Assembly (NCBI GenBank): GCA_965218775.1
Contig: CBDCLS010000005.1
Location: forward strand, 1,612,001-1,676,000
Source: CAUZIZ01 sp965218775
Lineage (GTDB): Bacteria > Acidobacteriota > UBA6911 > RPQK01 > JAJDTT01
Reading direction: 5' to 3'
DNA length: 64,000 bases
The notes under the pieces are model-generated. The model saw only the letters and a list, made by a program, of their open reading frames with translations. It was not told where the DNA came from and did not search any database. Below are positions 1 to 9,208 of the stretch, one piece after another; the first letter of the stretch is position 1, and every line of letters starts with the position of its first letter. The position numbers were made by a program, and so were the translations under genes.

Positions 1-79
1 AGAGCACGGCCTTTTTTATCTGCCCAATCAATTGAGCAAACAAGGGGACTGAATCGTCGATGTCGATGATTATTTCCAT
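1..79 (-). CDS. GntR-family transcriptional regulator (N-terminal fragment, runs off window)
   Basis: Only the first 26 codons are present. The peptide begins MEIIIDIDDSVPLFAQLIGQ and continues IKKAVL. This is the typical opening of YtrA-type GntR repressors: an acidic strand, then P-L-x-x-Q-L-x-x-Q-I-K leading into the winged helix. The ATG at 79 has a GGAG about 11 bases upstream. A GTACC/GGTAC palindrome upstream could be its own operator. The call rests on a short stretch and the effector cannot be guessed. Confidence 0.65.
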   Translation of the reverse strand, partial: MEIIIDIDDSVPLFAQLIGQIKKAVL

Positions 80-98
80 GGAATGTGTTGCTCCATAT

Positions 99-120
99 GT
101 ACCATGTGAAGTAAGGGTAC
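99..120. promoter_or_regulatory. Candidate GntR operator palindrome
   Basis: GTACC (99-103) and GGTAC (116-120) form an inverted repeat with a 12-base spacer. It lies between a TTGTAC -35-like hexamer and a weak CATATG -10-like hexamer that read towards the GntR start. A repressor site overlapping its own promoter is usual for YtrA-type regulators. The assignment is inferred from position and symmetry only. Confidence 0.35.
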
Positions 121-162
121 AACAGGTTCGAATTGAGTGCAAGTCAAGAGCACAGGAAAATT

Positions 163-188
163 CCACTTATTGAAAAGTGGGCTTTTTC
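163..188. terminator. Possible rho-independent hairpin
   Basis: CCACTT and AAGTGG pair around a six-base loop and are followed by GCTTTTTC on the plus strand. The stem is only six base pairs. No plus-strand gene ends nearby, so its role is uncertain. It may belong to a gene lost upstream. Confidence 0.3.
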
Positions 189-345
189 ATTCCCTGTAAA
201 GCATGACTGGCGGATAGCTGGGGGGCCGACGGCTAGTCGGATCAGTCAGCCCGTCATGAGGACGGGACGCACCACCGCCGGAGCGGCGATTCAAGCCCTG
301 GCTGACTCAGTTCCTGGACGTCGATAGCCAACCGACTATCACAGC

Positions 346-364
346 AAAACTCTGTCCCCTTCTC
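346..364 (-). repeat. GAGAAGGGGACAGA dispersed repeat, copy 5
   Basis: On the minus strand this reads GAGAAGGGGACAGAGTTTTG. It matches the intergenic copies near 5963, 5998, 16424 and 16456. Function unknown. Confidence 0.6.
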
Positions 365-526
365 GACGGGAGCAGCAACAGCCTGACGCTTTCTGTGGAG
401 CGGGCCCTGCCGGCTTGAACCGCTCCTTGTGCAAACACTCCTTGCACCCACGGGATCACGGACTAAGATTAGGTCTTTGCATCTCGCGCCTGTATCTTGG
501 ACGGATGAACCTTGGAGGATAAGGCC

Positions 527-2239
527 GTGAACATCACCCGACGCTCCGCGATTGCTGCCTTGATCGAGTCTTTCGGCTTGTTAGCGGCCTCTCCCCGGGT
601 AATTGGCAAGGGACACCACTCAGAGGCCAAACGAGCGCGGCTCAAAGTAGCTCGCAAGAGACGACGTGTCATCTTTGTCGACGATAATTACGGGCTATCG
701 CACGAGGGTTCCGACACTCCGGAAGGCTTTCTGGAGCCCCGGCTGAAACCACTCGTTGGCACCCACGTCGACGCAATCACCTATGCTGTGTACGCCCACA
801 GCCCGGCCTACATCAGCAAGATCCGGCCCAGAATCTACGCGGCCGCGGGCGGGACCTCGGTTACTGATGAAGCGTGGACCCGCCATCACAAAGCACTGGT
901 CATGGCCGGCCACGATCCCCTCCAACTCGTTGTTGACTTTGCACATGGTAACGGGATGGAGGCGTTTGCCCACATGAGCATGAACGACTGTCACGACAGC
1001 TTCATGCCAAACCTGATGCATCCCTTCAAGGCCGAACATCCCGAGTTGTTGGTGAACTCGCAGGGAGTTTTACCCAACCTGCAGCTTTACGTGACCGCCT
1101 ATGATTTCTCTCATAGAGAGGTACGTGACCGGCAGTTTGCCATCATCGAGGAAGTCTGCGATCGATACGATGTCGACGGATTCGAGATGGATTTTATCCG
1201 CCACTCAATGTTCTTTAGCCGCTGCATTCGGGGCGAGCCGGCTACTGAGGAGGAAGTAGACATCATGACGTCCTTCATGGCGCGGATTCGGAAACGCGCG
1301 GACGAGATTGGTGTTCGTCGCGGAAAACCGGTTCTGCTCTCCGCCCGAGTCCCGGATAGCTTCGATCTCGCCATCCACCTCGGCATGGACCTGAAGTCCT
1401 GGATATCGAGAGATTTGATCGACATCGTCATCGCGGGTGGGGGATATGCTTCCAGCACCCTGGCCGTCGCAGATTTTGTGGAGTTGGCCCACCAGCATGA
1501 CGTGCTCGTCTATCCCTGCATCAACCAGAAACCCTGGGCCTGCGACAAAGCGTGGAGGCGGGAAGGAAACCGAGCACTGGCGGCGACCTGGCACCGAGCC
1601 GGGGCCGATGGCATTCATTTCTGGAACCTGGCGACGCCCTTTGACCCCTATAGCATCGAATCCCAGCAGGAGCTTGTCCGAATTCGCGAGAAGGTCTACG
1701 CTTGTCTGACCGAGGTGGGTGAAGCCGAGACGCTACGGGGGAAAGACAAGCTGTACTGTCTTGACAGTACGGTCTTCCATCACTACAAGCACATTTCGAG
1801 CGAGCCCCCTCTGCCCGTCCACCTGATGCCGGGGGCAGCGCAGAAGATTCCGTTGATACTGGGGGATGACGTCCAGGCCGCAGCCAAGGCAAACAAGCTG
1901 GCGGAACTGCGGCTGGAACTCATACTACATGGCCCCTTACGACCTGGCATGTTGGCGCTTCGCGTCAATAGCCAACCCGTCACGGGAGGAGAACTGTTTC
2001 CGACTGGGTATGCTCACACGCACGAGCACCGCCATGCAGCAGACGGGCGGTCAGAGCCCCATAGTCACGTCCATTTTCAGGCAAACCAGTTGAGTTACTC
2101 GCTGAATGCTCCTCCGCTGAGGCTGGGACGAAACGAATTAGAAGTGTTACTAAAAAGCGACCGGCAGAGTGTCTCCGGACCGCTAAAATTGGTCAACGCA
2201 CAACTCTGGGTCAAGTATAAGGGAGGGAGCACCACCTAG
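527..2239 (+). CDS. Secreted family-10-like TIM-barrel protein (glycosidase-like)
   Basis: About 570 residues. The start chosen is GTG at 527 because GGAGG sits eight bases upstream; the TTG at 512 overlaps that ribosome site. The N-terminus N-I-T-R-R-S-A-I-A-A followed by a hydrophobic stretch looks like a Tat signal. The central part is a TIM-barrel of the GHL10 / family-10-like hydrolase type: a YDVDGFEMDFIRH strand motif (acidic residues at the barrel end) and a later GADGIHFWNL strand. The C-terminal ~150 residues look like a beta-sandwich and contain a His-rich insert (HTHEHRH ... HSHVH). It is paralogous to the gene at 13167. Likely a carbohydrate-active extracytoplasmic enzyme; substrate unknown. 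Confidence 0.75.
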   Translation: MNITRRSAIAALIESFGLLAASPRVIGKGHHSEAKRARLKVARKRRRVIFVDDNYGLSHEGSDTPEGFLEPRLKPLVGTHVDAITYAVYAHSPAYISKIRPRIYAAAGGTSVTDEAWTRHHKALVMAGHDPLQLVVDFAHGNGMEAFAHMSMNDCHDSFMPNLMHPFKAEHPELLVNSQGVLPNLQLYVTAYDFSHREVRDRQFAIIEEVCDRYDVDGFEMDFIRHSMFFSRCIRGEPATEEEVDIMTSFMARIRKRADEIGVRRGKPVLLSARVPDSFDLAIHLGMDLKSWISRDLIDIVIAGGGYASSTLAVADFVELAHQHDVLVYPCINQKPWACDKAWRREGNRALAATWHRAGADGIHFWNLATPFDPYSIESQQELVRIREKVYACLTEVGEAETLRGKDKLYCLDSTVFHHYKHISSEPPLPVHLMPGAAQKIPLILGDDVQAAAKANKLAELRLELILHGPLRPGMLALRVNSQPVTGGELFPTGYAHTHEHRHAADGRSEPHSHVHFQANQLSYSLNAPPLRLGRNELEVLLKSDRQSVSGPLKLVNAQLWVKYKGGSTT

Positions 2240-2301
2240 CGTCGCGGTTGGGACCTGGACGTCGCCGAGCTTACTCCTGTCAGTAACGATCTTATGCTGG
2301 A

Positions 2302-3642
2302 TCAGGCCTCGCCCTCAACAGGATCCATCGCTTCCTCTCGCAGCGCCCCGCCACCCATACCAGGTGATCCTGGGACGATAATGGTAGCCCCCTCGCCGCT
2401 GGAGTAGGCTTCTTCGCCGTGCTCCAGGATGTCGAGGCCCTTTCGCTCTTCGCCCTCGGGAGCCCGTACCGCGGTAACAAGAGAAATCAAGCGGATCAGT
2501 CCCCAAGAGACGACGGCACAATAGACCATGGCTGCCACGACGCCGACCGCTTGCACCAGGACCTGTCCTGGATTCCCAAACAGCAGCCCATCTTGTCCCC
2601 CCCAGACCGCCTGAGCGAAGACACCGGTCAACAAGGCACCGGTTAGCCCGCCCATTCCATGGGCTGCCCCGACATCCAAGGAATCGTCAAGTGAAGACCT
2701 GGAGCGTAGAAGAATAGCGTAGTAGCAAGGAAGGGCGGCGATAGCCCCGATAGCAATGGCGGCCATGGGTCCTACGAAGCCGGCCGCGGGAGTGATCGCT
2801 ACCAGACCAACAACAATTCCAGTAGCCCCCCCAACGGCGGTGACGATGCGGTCCCTCATGGCATCCAGAAGCATCCAAACAACCAGAGCTGCTGCCGGTG
2901 CCAGAAGCGTGTTGACAAAGGCCAGGACCGCCGATTCGTTGGCAGCCAAGGCACTACCCCCGTTGAATCCGAACCAGCCAAACCAGAGGAGGCCGGCACC
3001 CAGGAGAACGAAGGGTACATTGTGAGGAAGAATCGCCTGCCGTCCATGGTCGCTTCGTGGACCCAGCATCCAAGCCGACACGACAGCAGCAGTACCGGCG
3101 GTAACATGAACCACTGTGCCGCCGGCAAAGTCCAGAGCGCCAAGGTCCGAAAGCCATCCACCACCCCAGACCCAATGGCAAACGGGAGAGTAGACCAGAA
3201 GCACCCATCCCGCGATGAAGGCCAGGTAGGGGCCGAAACGGATACGCTCAACAACAGCTCCCGAGATCAGGGCGGCGGTGATGATGGCAAAGGTCCCCTG
3301 ATAGGCAGCAAAAAGAAGGTGTGGAATCGACCCGTTGGCTTCCAGCCCCACGCCCTGAAAGAACAGATGGCTGAAGCCACCGATCCAGGGTTGTATCGCC
3401 TCACTGCTGGGAGCAAAGGCCAGACTATAACCAGCGAGGACCCAGACCAGGCCCGCCACACCCAAGGAGGCAAAGCTCATCATCATGGTGTTGAGTGCGT
3501 TCTTGGCCCGAACTAGACCGCCATAAAAGAAGGCCAGCCCTGGAGTCATAAGCAATACCAGCGCGCAGGCCACCAGCATCCAAGCAGTATCGGCAGACTC
3601 GATTCCAGTAGCTGCCGCGCTGGTCAATTCAGTCACTTCCAT
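2302..3642 (-). CDS. amtB: Ammonium transporter AmtB
   Basis: 446 residues, the usual length, with about eleven membrane segments. Diagnostic features are the N-terminal segment TPGLAFFYGGL (33-43), the signature DFAGGTVVHVTAG starting at D171 with the first pore histidine H179, and a second GAAHGMGG motif carrying the other pore histidine. The protein conducts ammonium/ammonia across the inner membrane. AGGAGG lies about ten bases before the ATG. No glnK gene accompanies it and no sigma-54 promoter is visible in the 230 bases upstream, so nitrogen control at this locus is unclear. It converges with the TIM-barrel gene at 527. Confidence 0.95.
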   Translation of the reverse strand: MEVTELTSAAATGIESADTAWMLVACALVLLMTPGLAFFYGGLVRAKNALNTMMMSFASLGVAGLVWVLAGYSLAFAPSSEAIQPWIGGFSHLFFQGVGLEANGSIPHLLFAAYQGTFAIITAALISGAVVERIRFGPYLAFIAGWVLLVYSPVCHWVWGGGWLSDLGALDFAGGTVVHVTAGTAAVVSAWMLGPRSDHGRQAILPHNVPFVLLGAGLLWFGWFGFNGGSALAANESAVLAFVNTLLAPAAALVVWMLLDAMRDRIVTAVGGATGIVVGLVAITPAAGFVGPMAAIAIGAIAALPCYYAILLRSRSSLDDSLDVGAAHGMGGLTGALLTGVFAQAVWGGQDGLLFGNPGQVLVQAVGVVAAMVYCAVVSWGLIRLISLVTAVRAPEGEERKGLDILEHGEEAYSSGEGATIIVPGSPGMGGGALREEAMDPVEGEA

Positions 3643-3872
3643 CTCTCGGCTTCCTCCTGAATCTTCAATCAGTAATCATTCTGGTCCCGTAGGAAAGACC
3701 AGACAAACACTCGGAAATCTTAAGGAACTCTTTGGGAAGAGTGGTGCCCCTAAAGGCATCGATTATCTCTCCCCGGTGTGACACTGCAGAATCAAGGGTC
3801 GAACTGCTGAGTGGGGCCGATCATCAGCTCCAAGCCAAGGGGTCGAATCAAATTCGACTCGCGGTTTGGCAT

Positions 3873-4955
3873 CTATTCCCCAACCCCACCGACTGCTCCA
3901 GGGGACCCTTCCGCGCCTGGCCGAGCCAACAAACCTCTATCGCGGAGCTCCCGAAAAACTGCCTCGGCCAGCAGGCGGTAGCCATCAGGATTCGGGTGCC
4001 TGGGATCGTTATAGAGGTTCGTCTGCCCGGCGAAGATCTCGGTCAAATCGGAACAGTAGGAGAGCTTCCCACATCGGTTTTGGGCCGCTTGGTAATAGCC
4101 CGTCAGAGCCTCGTGGTACGGGAGGCCGCTTGCAACCGAACTGTCCTTGCTCTCCTCCCACATTTCCTCCTCTTGGGGAGATCGGTTATAGCTCCCGAAC
4201 CCCATGATTGGCTGGAGAACGCAGAGGTACCGAGCCCCGAATTCCAGGGAGATAGCATTCATGATGCGCACGTTCTTCTCCCAAACCTCTTCGGCAGTCA
4301 TCTCGGCCGGCCGGCCCCAGTGTGGCTCTCGCAGGATACCCCGGCCGAATCCCAACAGCTGGGCCAGATTGGGTAGAAAAACACTCTCAAAGGAGCCCCC
4401 GACCACGTACCTGGCGATCCTTTCCTGCGGACTGTTCACCATGGGCGTGGCTGCCGAGATGGACTTGACAAGACCCAGGTCATTGACCCCATCGACGGAA
4501 ACAACCACGTCGGGTGAAAGAGACAGAGCGTCCCTGATCAGCTTGACCACCTCCTGGTTGGTCGAGTAGCTGCCAACGCCTCCGTTGAACACCCTCGCCG
4601 CAATCCCTCCGCGTTCCAGCAGCTCCGAGAGGGCGCCAGGCCAATGCCCCTCATTATGCGGATCCGTGGTGGAGCCGCCCAAGGCCACGATGCGGAGAGC
4701 ATCTGCTTCCTTGTTCGGCCCAAAAACCTCGAAGGCAGGCTCCAGGGCATAGCCCAGGTGAGGATCCACCGCGAGCTGCCCTCGGGATGTACCCACAAAC
4801 CCCCTGGCCAATTGCCGATGGAAATCGCCTCCCCGTGAGACCAGGAAGCCTTCTGCCGGCTCTGATCCCACCCAAAGCGCTACCCAGGCCACACCCTCAA
4901 CCAGAATAAGCAGGGTAAGGGCGACCAGGGCTCCGGTGCCAAGTTTTCGGATCAT
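3873..4955 (-). CDS. Membrane-anchored SGNH/GDSL-type hydrolase
   Basis: 360 residues. ATG at 4955 (MIRKLG) is preferred because GGAGG lies eight bases upstream; a longer TTG frame overlaps that site. Residues 8-30 form an N-terminal membrane anchor. SGNH blocks are visible: GGSTT with the nucleophile near S95, a GGVGSYSTNQE block with the conserved Gly, a VDGVNDLG block with the Asn, and DPRHPNPDGY with the catalytic Asp-x-x-His. Members are esterases or acetylhydrolases acting on lipids or polysaccharides outside the membrane; the substrate here is not evident. It lies 79 bases downstream of the sialidase-like gene and may be cotranscribed. Confidence 0.8.
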   Translation of the reverse strand: MIRKLGTGALVALTLLILVEGVAWVALWVGSEPAEGFLVSRGGDFHRQLARGFVGTSRGQLAVDPHLGYALEPAFEVFGPNKEADALRIVALGGSTTDPHNEGHWPGALSELLERGGIAARVFNGGVGSYSTNQEVVKLIRDALSLSPDVVVSVDGVNDLGLVKSISAATPMVNSPQERIARYVVGGSFESVFLPNLAQLLGFGRGILREPHWGRPAEMTAEEVWEKNVRIMNAISLEFGARYLCVLQPIMGFGSYNRSPQEEEMWEESKDSSVASGLPYHEALTGYYQAAQNRCGKLSYCSDLTEIFAGQTNLYNDPRHPNPDGYRLLAEAVFRELRDRGLLARPGAEGSPGAVGGVGE

Positions 4956-5034
4956 ACTGCGAACCTCCAAGATCTTTGAGGCCGCCCGTGCAGCCCATAG
5001 GTTTCGACCAGGGGAGCGCAGATCGCCATTCTCT

Positions 5035-5886
5035 TCACGTCAGGGCAGGTTTTCCAGGTGCCAGATCCTGCCTTTCAGAATCTTGTCTCGTTTGTAGCTT
5101 GCCAACGTCAGGAAGCGGTTGCGGGAGCGCTTTGCGCTGAATCCGAGTAGCCGCCAGGATGTGGTCCGGATCGTGAGGATCCACGGCATAGGCGGTCTCG
5201 GTGGCGTGCTGATGCACGATCGTGGGATCTCCCCAGGTCCTACCACCATCGGCAGTACGGACCATCACGTCGCGGACACCGGGCCGGGACTGGTCCGCCT
5301 GGGAAAAGTCATCCCAATCGTCATAGCGCATGCTGAGTGAGAAGAAGAGCGTTCCGTCGGGCTGTTCCACGAAGTTGGGATGACACCAGGCAATCTCGAT
5401 CGAGGCATAGGGATCCTGGCGGGCGCTGGGCGCGAAGCCCTTGGCGGCGATCTCCGAAGTCTGCCAGGTGCGGCCGCTGTCCGAGGAGACGGAGACGAAA
5501 CCCCGCTGATCGCTGGCGGGGACATGCTTTCCGTCCAGCAGCTGTGGAGGGAGCTGATGGACCAGCCAGAAACGACTATCTCTGGTGATGTGGAAGCCGG
5601 CCAGGTGCTGTCCTGCTGGGACGGTGGGTAATTTCACGGACACCGCCTCCCAGGTCTTGCCCTGATCCGCACTCCTGAGGAGACCCGGCTCCGTGTTGCC
5701 AGTATTGATCCAGATCGTCCCCTTCGGTCCCCGGACCAGGTTCTGGGCACTGAGCTTGGCACCCGCCGGAGCGATTATGACCTCATCGTCGATAACAAGC
5801 TCGACGTCTGCCCGGTGCCCCTTGGCGGCAATCCCCGTTATCAGGCCCGAGATCAGAACGAAAATAGTACAGAAGCGCTTCAACAT
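5035..5886 (-). CDS. Sialidase/BNR-repeat protein, probably C-terminally shortened
   Basis: 283 residues from ATG 5886 (MLKRFCTIF), which has GGAGG in front; the frame is open further upstream but runs into repeats. A Sec signal peptide covers about residues 1-20. Three Asp-box motifs of the S-x-D-x-G-x-T-W type are visible (SADQGKTW, SSDSGRTW, TADGGRTW), so it forms part of a six-bladed exo-sialidase-like propeller. A full propeller normally needs 350-400 residues and more boxes, and the last ~35 residues have low-quality composition. A frameshift or 3' loss is likely. Activity is therefore doubtful. Confidence 0.65.
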   Translation of the reverse strand: MLKRFCTIFVLISGLITGIAAKGHRADVELVIDDEVIIAPAGAKLSAQNLVRGPKGTIWINTGNTEPGLLRSADQGKTWEAVSVKLPTVPAGQHLAGFHITRDSRFWLVHQLPPQLLDGKHVPASDQRGFVSVSSDSGRTWQTSEIAAKGFAPSARQDPYASIEIAWCHPNFVEQPDGTLFFSLSMRYDDWDDFSQADQSRPGVRDVMVRTADGGRTWGDPTIVHQHATETAYAVDPHDPDHILAATRIQRKALPQPLPDVGKLQTRQDSERQDLAPGKPALT

Positions 5887-6304
5887 CACCGTCCTCCAGT
5901 GGTCCGCGATTGGATTCGCAGTCCCAGATTCTACCTTTGTTTGGTGAAAAATGCTGTCCAACGAGAAAGGGACAGACTGTTTCTTTTCGGCAGCATCGAG
6001 AAGGGGACAGACTGCTGCTTTTCTTGCGGCTAGCCGCCGTTTCTTGAAGTCAGTTGAAGTTGACAGGAAGTGTTGCGACCCGGAAACTGGGGCCATGAAG
6101 AAGTCTCCAGCAGCGAATCAAGTCCCTGAGAGTCCGGTGGTACGACGCCAAGGGCTACCCCACCAGCTGGGCAGAAGAGGAAAGAGCTCGCCATCGGGAG
6201 GAGATCAGGACTCCCGAATAGCTCCACAAATACGGTGAAGTATCGTGGGCGTCTCAGAGGACCAGTGTCGATGACAAGCAGAGGGCAACTGAAAGGACCT
6301 GGTC
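5887..6304. other. Intergenic stretch with repeats and a coding remnant
   Basis: Contains two copies of the GAGAAGGGGACAGACTG repeat. At about 6102-6219 a plus-strand frame without a start reads like the tail of a degraded gene (RVRWYDAKGYPTSWAEEE, then a charged tail and stop). The sialidase promoter presumably lies at the left end. No intact gene is seen. Confidence 0.45.
5963..6014 (+). repeat. Paired GAGAAGGGGACAGACTG dispersed repeats, copies 1 and 2
   Basis: Copy 1 (5963-5980, one base different) and copy 2 (5998-6014) are direct repeats with starts 35 bases apart. The same paired arrangement recurs at 16424-16476. Intergenic, unknown function. Confidence 0.75.
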
Positions 6305-8071
6305 TTGAGCTCCTTTGACTGGGTGATCGTCATTGGCCTCAACGGAGGCATCATCGGCTATGGTTTGTACTTGGCCCGAGGGGTTCGCTCCAGCACCGAT
6401 TGGTTTCTCGCCGGGCGCAGCCTGCCCTGGTGGATCGTTGGACTTTCGATGTACGCCACGGCAATCGATGCCAGCGATCTCATTGCCGATTCGGGTGGAA
6501 CCTACACCATCGGGTTCCGCTATTTTGTCTCCAACATGGTCGGAATCGTCGCAGGATGGGCGCTAGCCGCTTATTTCATTTTCCTGCCCATGTACCGCGC
6601 GGGCATGTACACCAACGCTGAGTATCTGGAAACACGCTTCGGTCCATCCGCCAGGGTCTTGTGCGCCTTCATCCAGGTCCAATACCGCACCCTAGTCCTC
6701 GGCGTCATGGGTGTGTCGCTGTTCTGGACCCTGAGTGTGATCTGTGGATGGGACCAAACACGGGCTATGGCGACCGTTGGCGCTGTCGCCACCTTTGCCA
6801 GCATCTACACTGCGTTTGGGGGTCTGCGCTCGGTGGCGGTAAGCGACGTTTTACAGTTCGTTGTCATGACAGTTGCGGCCCTGCTCATCTGGTTCATCGT
6901 ACTGGACCAAGTCGGAGGCTGGAGCGGCGTTGAGGAGCGCCTCAGCGGCGACCCGGAGCTCAGCCAGCTCCTCCATGCGGGCTCCGATCTACCCTCAGTC
7001 GAGGATGTCAGCGCAAAAACGCCTCAGGAAGTCGAGCATAAACTCCTCCTGGGAGGCGAGTACAGTCCAGAGAAAGGGACCATCACCAGGACGACACCGA
7101 ACTGGCTTCTGGCCCTCGGCTTTCTCATCCTGGGCATTGGATATGCCGTCGTGAACCATACGCAGAGTATGCGGATGTTCGCCTCCAAGACCGAGTGGGA
7201 CCTCAAGATGTCGGTTGTCGTCGCCGGACTGGTGATGATCGTCATGTCGTTCTTCAACCTCTCGATGGGCGTCCTGGGACGCGCCTGGGTGCCCGACCAG
7301 GCCTCCCTTCCCGGCGGCAACCAGGACCAGATCTATCCCTTTCTGGTCAGCCAGCTCGAGACGGTTGGTCTGAAGGGAATCGTGGTGGCTGGAATCTTCG
7401 CTGCCTCCTTTTCGACTTATGACTCGATCGGGTCCTCCCTCTCCGCCCTTCTCACCCGCGACGTCTACGCTCGATTGTTTGTTCGCGACCGGGACGACCA
7501 TCACTATCTCCGCGTCGGACAGTGGCTGACGCCGGTGGTTATCGGGATCTCCTTCCTGTACGTTCCCTCTTTGCTGCAAGGGGGAATGCTCCTACAGTTC
7601 TTCGCCCTGACCAGCGCCTTCGTTACCCCTCTATTGACTCTGTTCATCATGGGGAGGTTTACGAGGGTCCATCGCACCTCAGGGACGGTTGGACTCCTGG
7701 TTGGGGCCGCCTTTGGCATTCTGAGATTATTGGCACCTCCTGTGGCAGATAAGTGGGGCATAGCCATTCTTCCCAGCTATCTGATCGACCCGTATGCGGC
7801 TTATCCGGCGGCGATGCTGATCACGGCCGCGTCGATGCTGATGATTTCCTTTCTGTTGGGGTTTGAGCCGCGAGCCGGGGCGACCCCTGCCAGCCACGAA
7901 GAACGAGGAGGAGCCTGGCTGCGTTCGAGCCGCGAAGCCATCCAGGTGCTGGCAAGCACGCAGGAACCGACACCTGAGACATCCCAGGGAGCGGCTCGAT
8001 TTGTACCCGCCGCCCTGGTCTGGCTGCTACTTGCTCTCGGATGCTATATCTGCTTCGTCCTTCTCTGGTGA
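6305..8071 (+). CDS. Sodium:solute symporter (SSS family)
   Basis: 588 residues with about thirteen hydrophobic segments. The N-terminus shows the SSS pattern: a first helix, then STDWFLAGRSLPWWIVGLSM, the 'aGR..pw...glS' signature before helix 2. A later FAASFSTYDSIGSSLSAL segment corresponds to the sodium-site helix 8 region. The TTG at 6305 is used because AAAGGA precedes it by seven bases. It imports a small solute, probably a sugar, sugar acid or carboxylate, with sodium. It abuts the enolase-superfamily gene (11-base gap), so it may supply that enzyme's substrate. Confidence 0.88.
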   Translation: MSSFDWVIVIGLNGGIIGYGLYLARGVRSSTDWFLAGRSLPWWIVGLSMYATAIDASDLIADSGGTYTIGFRYFVSNMVGIVAGWALAAYFIFLPMYRAGMYTNAEYLETRFGPSARVLCAFIQVQYRTLVLGVMGVSLFWTLSVICGWDQTRAMATVGAVATFASIYTAFGGLRSVAVSDVLQFVVMTVAALLIWFIVLDQVGGWSGVEERLSGDPELSQLLHAGSDLPSVEDVSAKTPQEVEHKLLLGGEYSPEKGTITRTTPNWLLALGFLILGIGYAVVNHTQSMRMFASKTEWDLKMSVVVAGLVMIVMSFFNLSMGVLGRAWVPDQASLPGGNQDQIYPFLVSQLETVGLKGIVVAGIFAASFSTYDSIGSSLSALLTRDVYARLFVRDRDDHHYLRVGQWLTPVVIGISFLYVPSLLQGGMLLQFFALTSAFVTPLLTLFIMGRFTRVHRTSGTVGLLVGAAFGILRLLAPPVADKWGIAILPSYLIDPYAAYPAAMLITAASMLMISFLLGFEPRAGATPASHEERGGAWLRSSREAIQVLASTQEPTPETSQGAARFVPAALVWLLLALGCYICFVLLW

Positions 8072-8082
8072 AACGAAAAAAA

Positions 8083-9192
8083 ATGAAGATCGATCGAGTT
8101 GAGGTTCGCGTTGTCGGACCAAAGGTAGAGCGCTACACCTGGTCACACGATCTACCAGAGCAGTACATGACGAACACATTGGTACGCGTCTACACCGATG
8201 AAGGTGTCGACGGAGTTGGGGCCGTGGCCAACTACACATCCTACGATTACGACCGCTATACGGCCGAGGCTCTGCGGCATCTGATTCCGATACTGATCGG
8301 CAAGGATCCCATGAAGCGCGAGAGCCTTCTAAGGGAGATCTGGCCGCGGGTCTTTCCTCTGCCTCCGGGCGCAGTCGCCGCCATTGATATCGCACTCTGG
8401 GACCTCTACGGGAAAGTGTGTAACCAGCCCATCTACCGGCTCCTCGGTGGGGCCCGCGACCGTATTCCGTCCTACGCCAGCACTCCCATGTTCGCGGACG
8501 TTCCCGCCTTTCTCAAATTCGTGGAAGAGTCTATCGAACAGGGCTTCAAGGCGGTCAAGTTTCACTGTTGGTGTCTTCCCGATAAGGATCTGGAACTCGC
8601 CCGCGCCGTCAGGCAAGAACACCCGGACAACGACGTGAAATTCATGCTGGATGCAGAGAACAACTACACCCGCGACGAGGCACTGCGGGTCGCCCGGGAA
8701 CTTGCCGATCTGGACTTCGAGTGGTTCGAAGCTCCTCTCTTCGACTACGACCTGGAGGGCTATCGAAAGCTTACAAACGCCTGCACGATCCCGATTCTGC
8801 CTTCCGGAAACTGGTTTCAGGACCTCCACGGCTTCAAACACGCGCTGACCTCCGGAGCGTGGTCGGTTGCACGCACTGATGTCACGGTGATGGGCGGCTT
8901 CACACAAGGCAAGAAGGCGATGGCCCTGGTCGAATCAATGGGGATGCGATGTGAGTTGATGTGCTGGGGCTGTACGCTGGTCTCGGCCGCGAATCTTCAT
9001 CTCACGCTGGCCCACAACCTGGGCCGCTATTTCGAGCAGGCCATGCCTTACGATTCCTACGAGTACGGGATGAAACAGGTGATCCGCACCGGGTCGGATG
9101 GGATGGTCGAAGCTCCCAAGGGAGCGGGGTTGGGTTTAGAGATCGACTGGGAAGCCATGGAAAAAGCGACGATCCATACGCTTTCTGTGTAG
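8083..9192 (+). CDS. Mandelate racemase/muconate lactonizing-type enzyme (enolase superfamily)
   Basis: 369 residues from ATG 8083, just after the symporter stop. The capping domain (1-120) and (beta/alpha)7beta barrel are complete. Compared with mandelate racemase, the first two metal ligands are present (Asp in LDAENNY and Glu in EWFEAPL). The third is not: the GENW block reads SGNW. The K-x-K base pair reads K-F-H, and the catalytic His block reads CWGCTLVSAANLH. The Asp of the His-Asp dyad region (RTDVTVMGG) remains. It is probably a sugar-acid dehydratase relative or an uncharacterised lyase/isomerase subgroup. Its pairing with the symporter suggests catabolism of an imported carboxylate. 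Confidence 0.8.
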   Translation: MKIDRVEVRVVGPKVERYTWSHDLPEQYMTNTLVRVYTDEGVDGVGAVANYTSYDYDRYTAEALRHLIPILIGKDPMKRESLLREIWPRVFPLPPGAVAAIDIALWDLYGKVCNQPIYRLLGGARDRIPSYASTPMFADVPAFLKFVEESIEQGFKAVKFHCWCLPDKDLELARAVRQEHPDNDVKFMLDAENNYTRDEALRVARELADLDFEWFEAPLFDYDLEGYRKLTNACTIPILPSGNWFQDLHGFKHALTSGAWSVARTDVTVMGGFTQGKKAMALVESMGMRCELMCWGCTLVSAANLHLTLAHNLGRYFEQAMPYDSYEYGMKQVIRTGSDGMVEAPKGAGLGLEIDWEAMEKATIHTLSV

Positions 9193-9208
9193 TCCCCGGC
9201 TGCGACCC

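Larger units (their letters stand above)
122..526. other. Intergenic stretch without a convincing gene
   Basis: About 400 bases between the GntR start and the first TIM-barrel gene. It holds a hairpin followed by a T-run (163-188), several imperfect palindromes around 203-340, and one reverse copy of the GAGAAGGGGACAGA repeat (346-364). The short open frames here have no recognisable composition or ribosome site and were not called. Confidence 0.5.
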
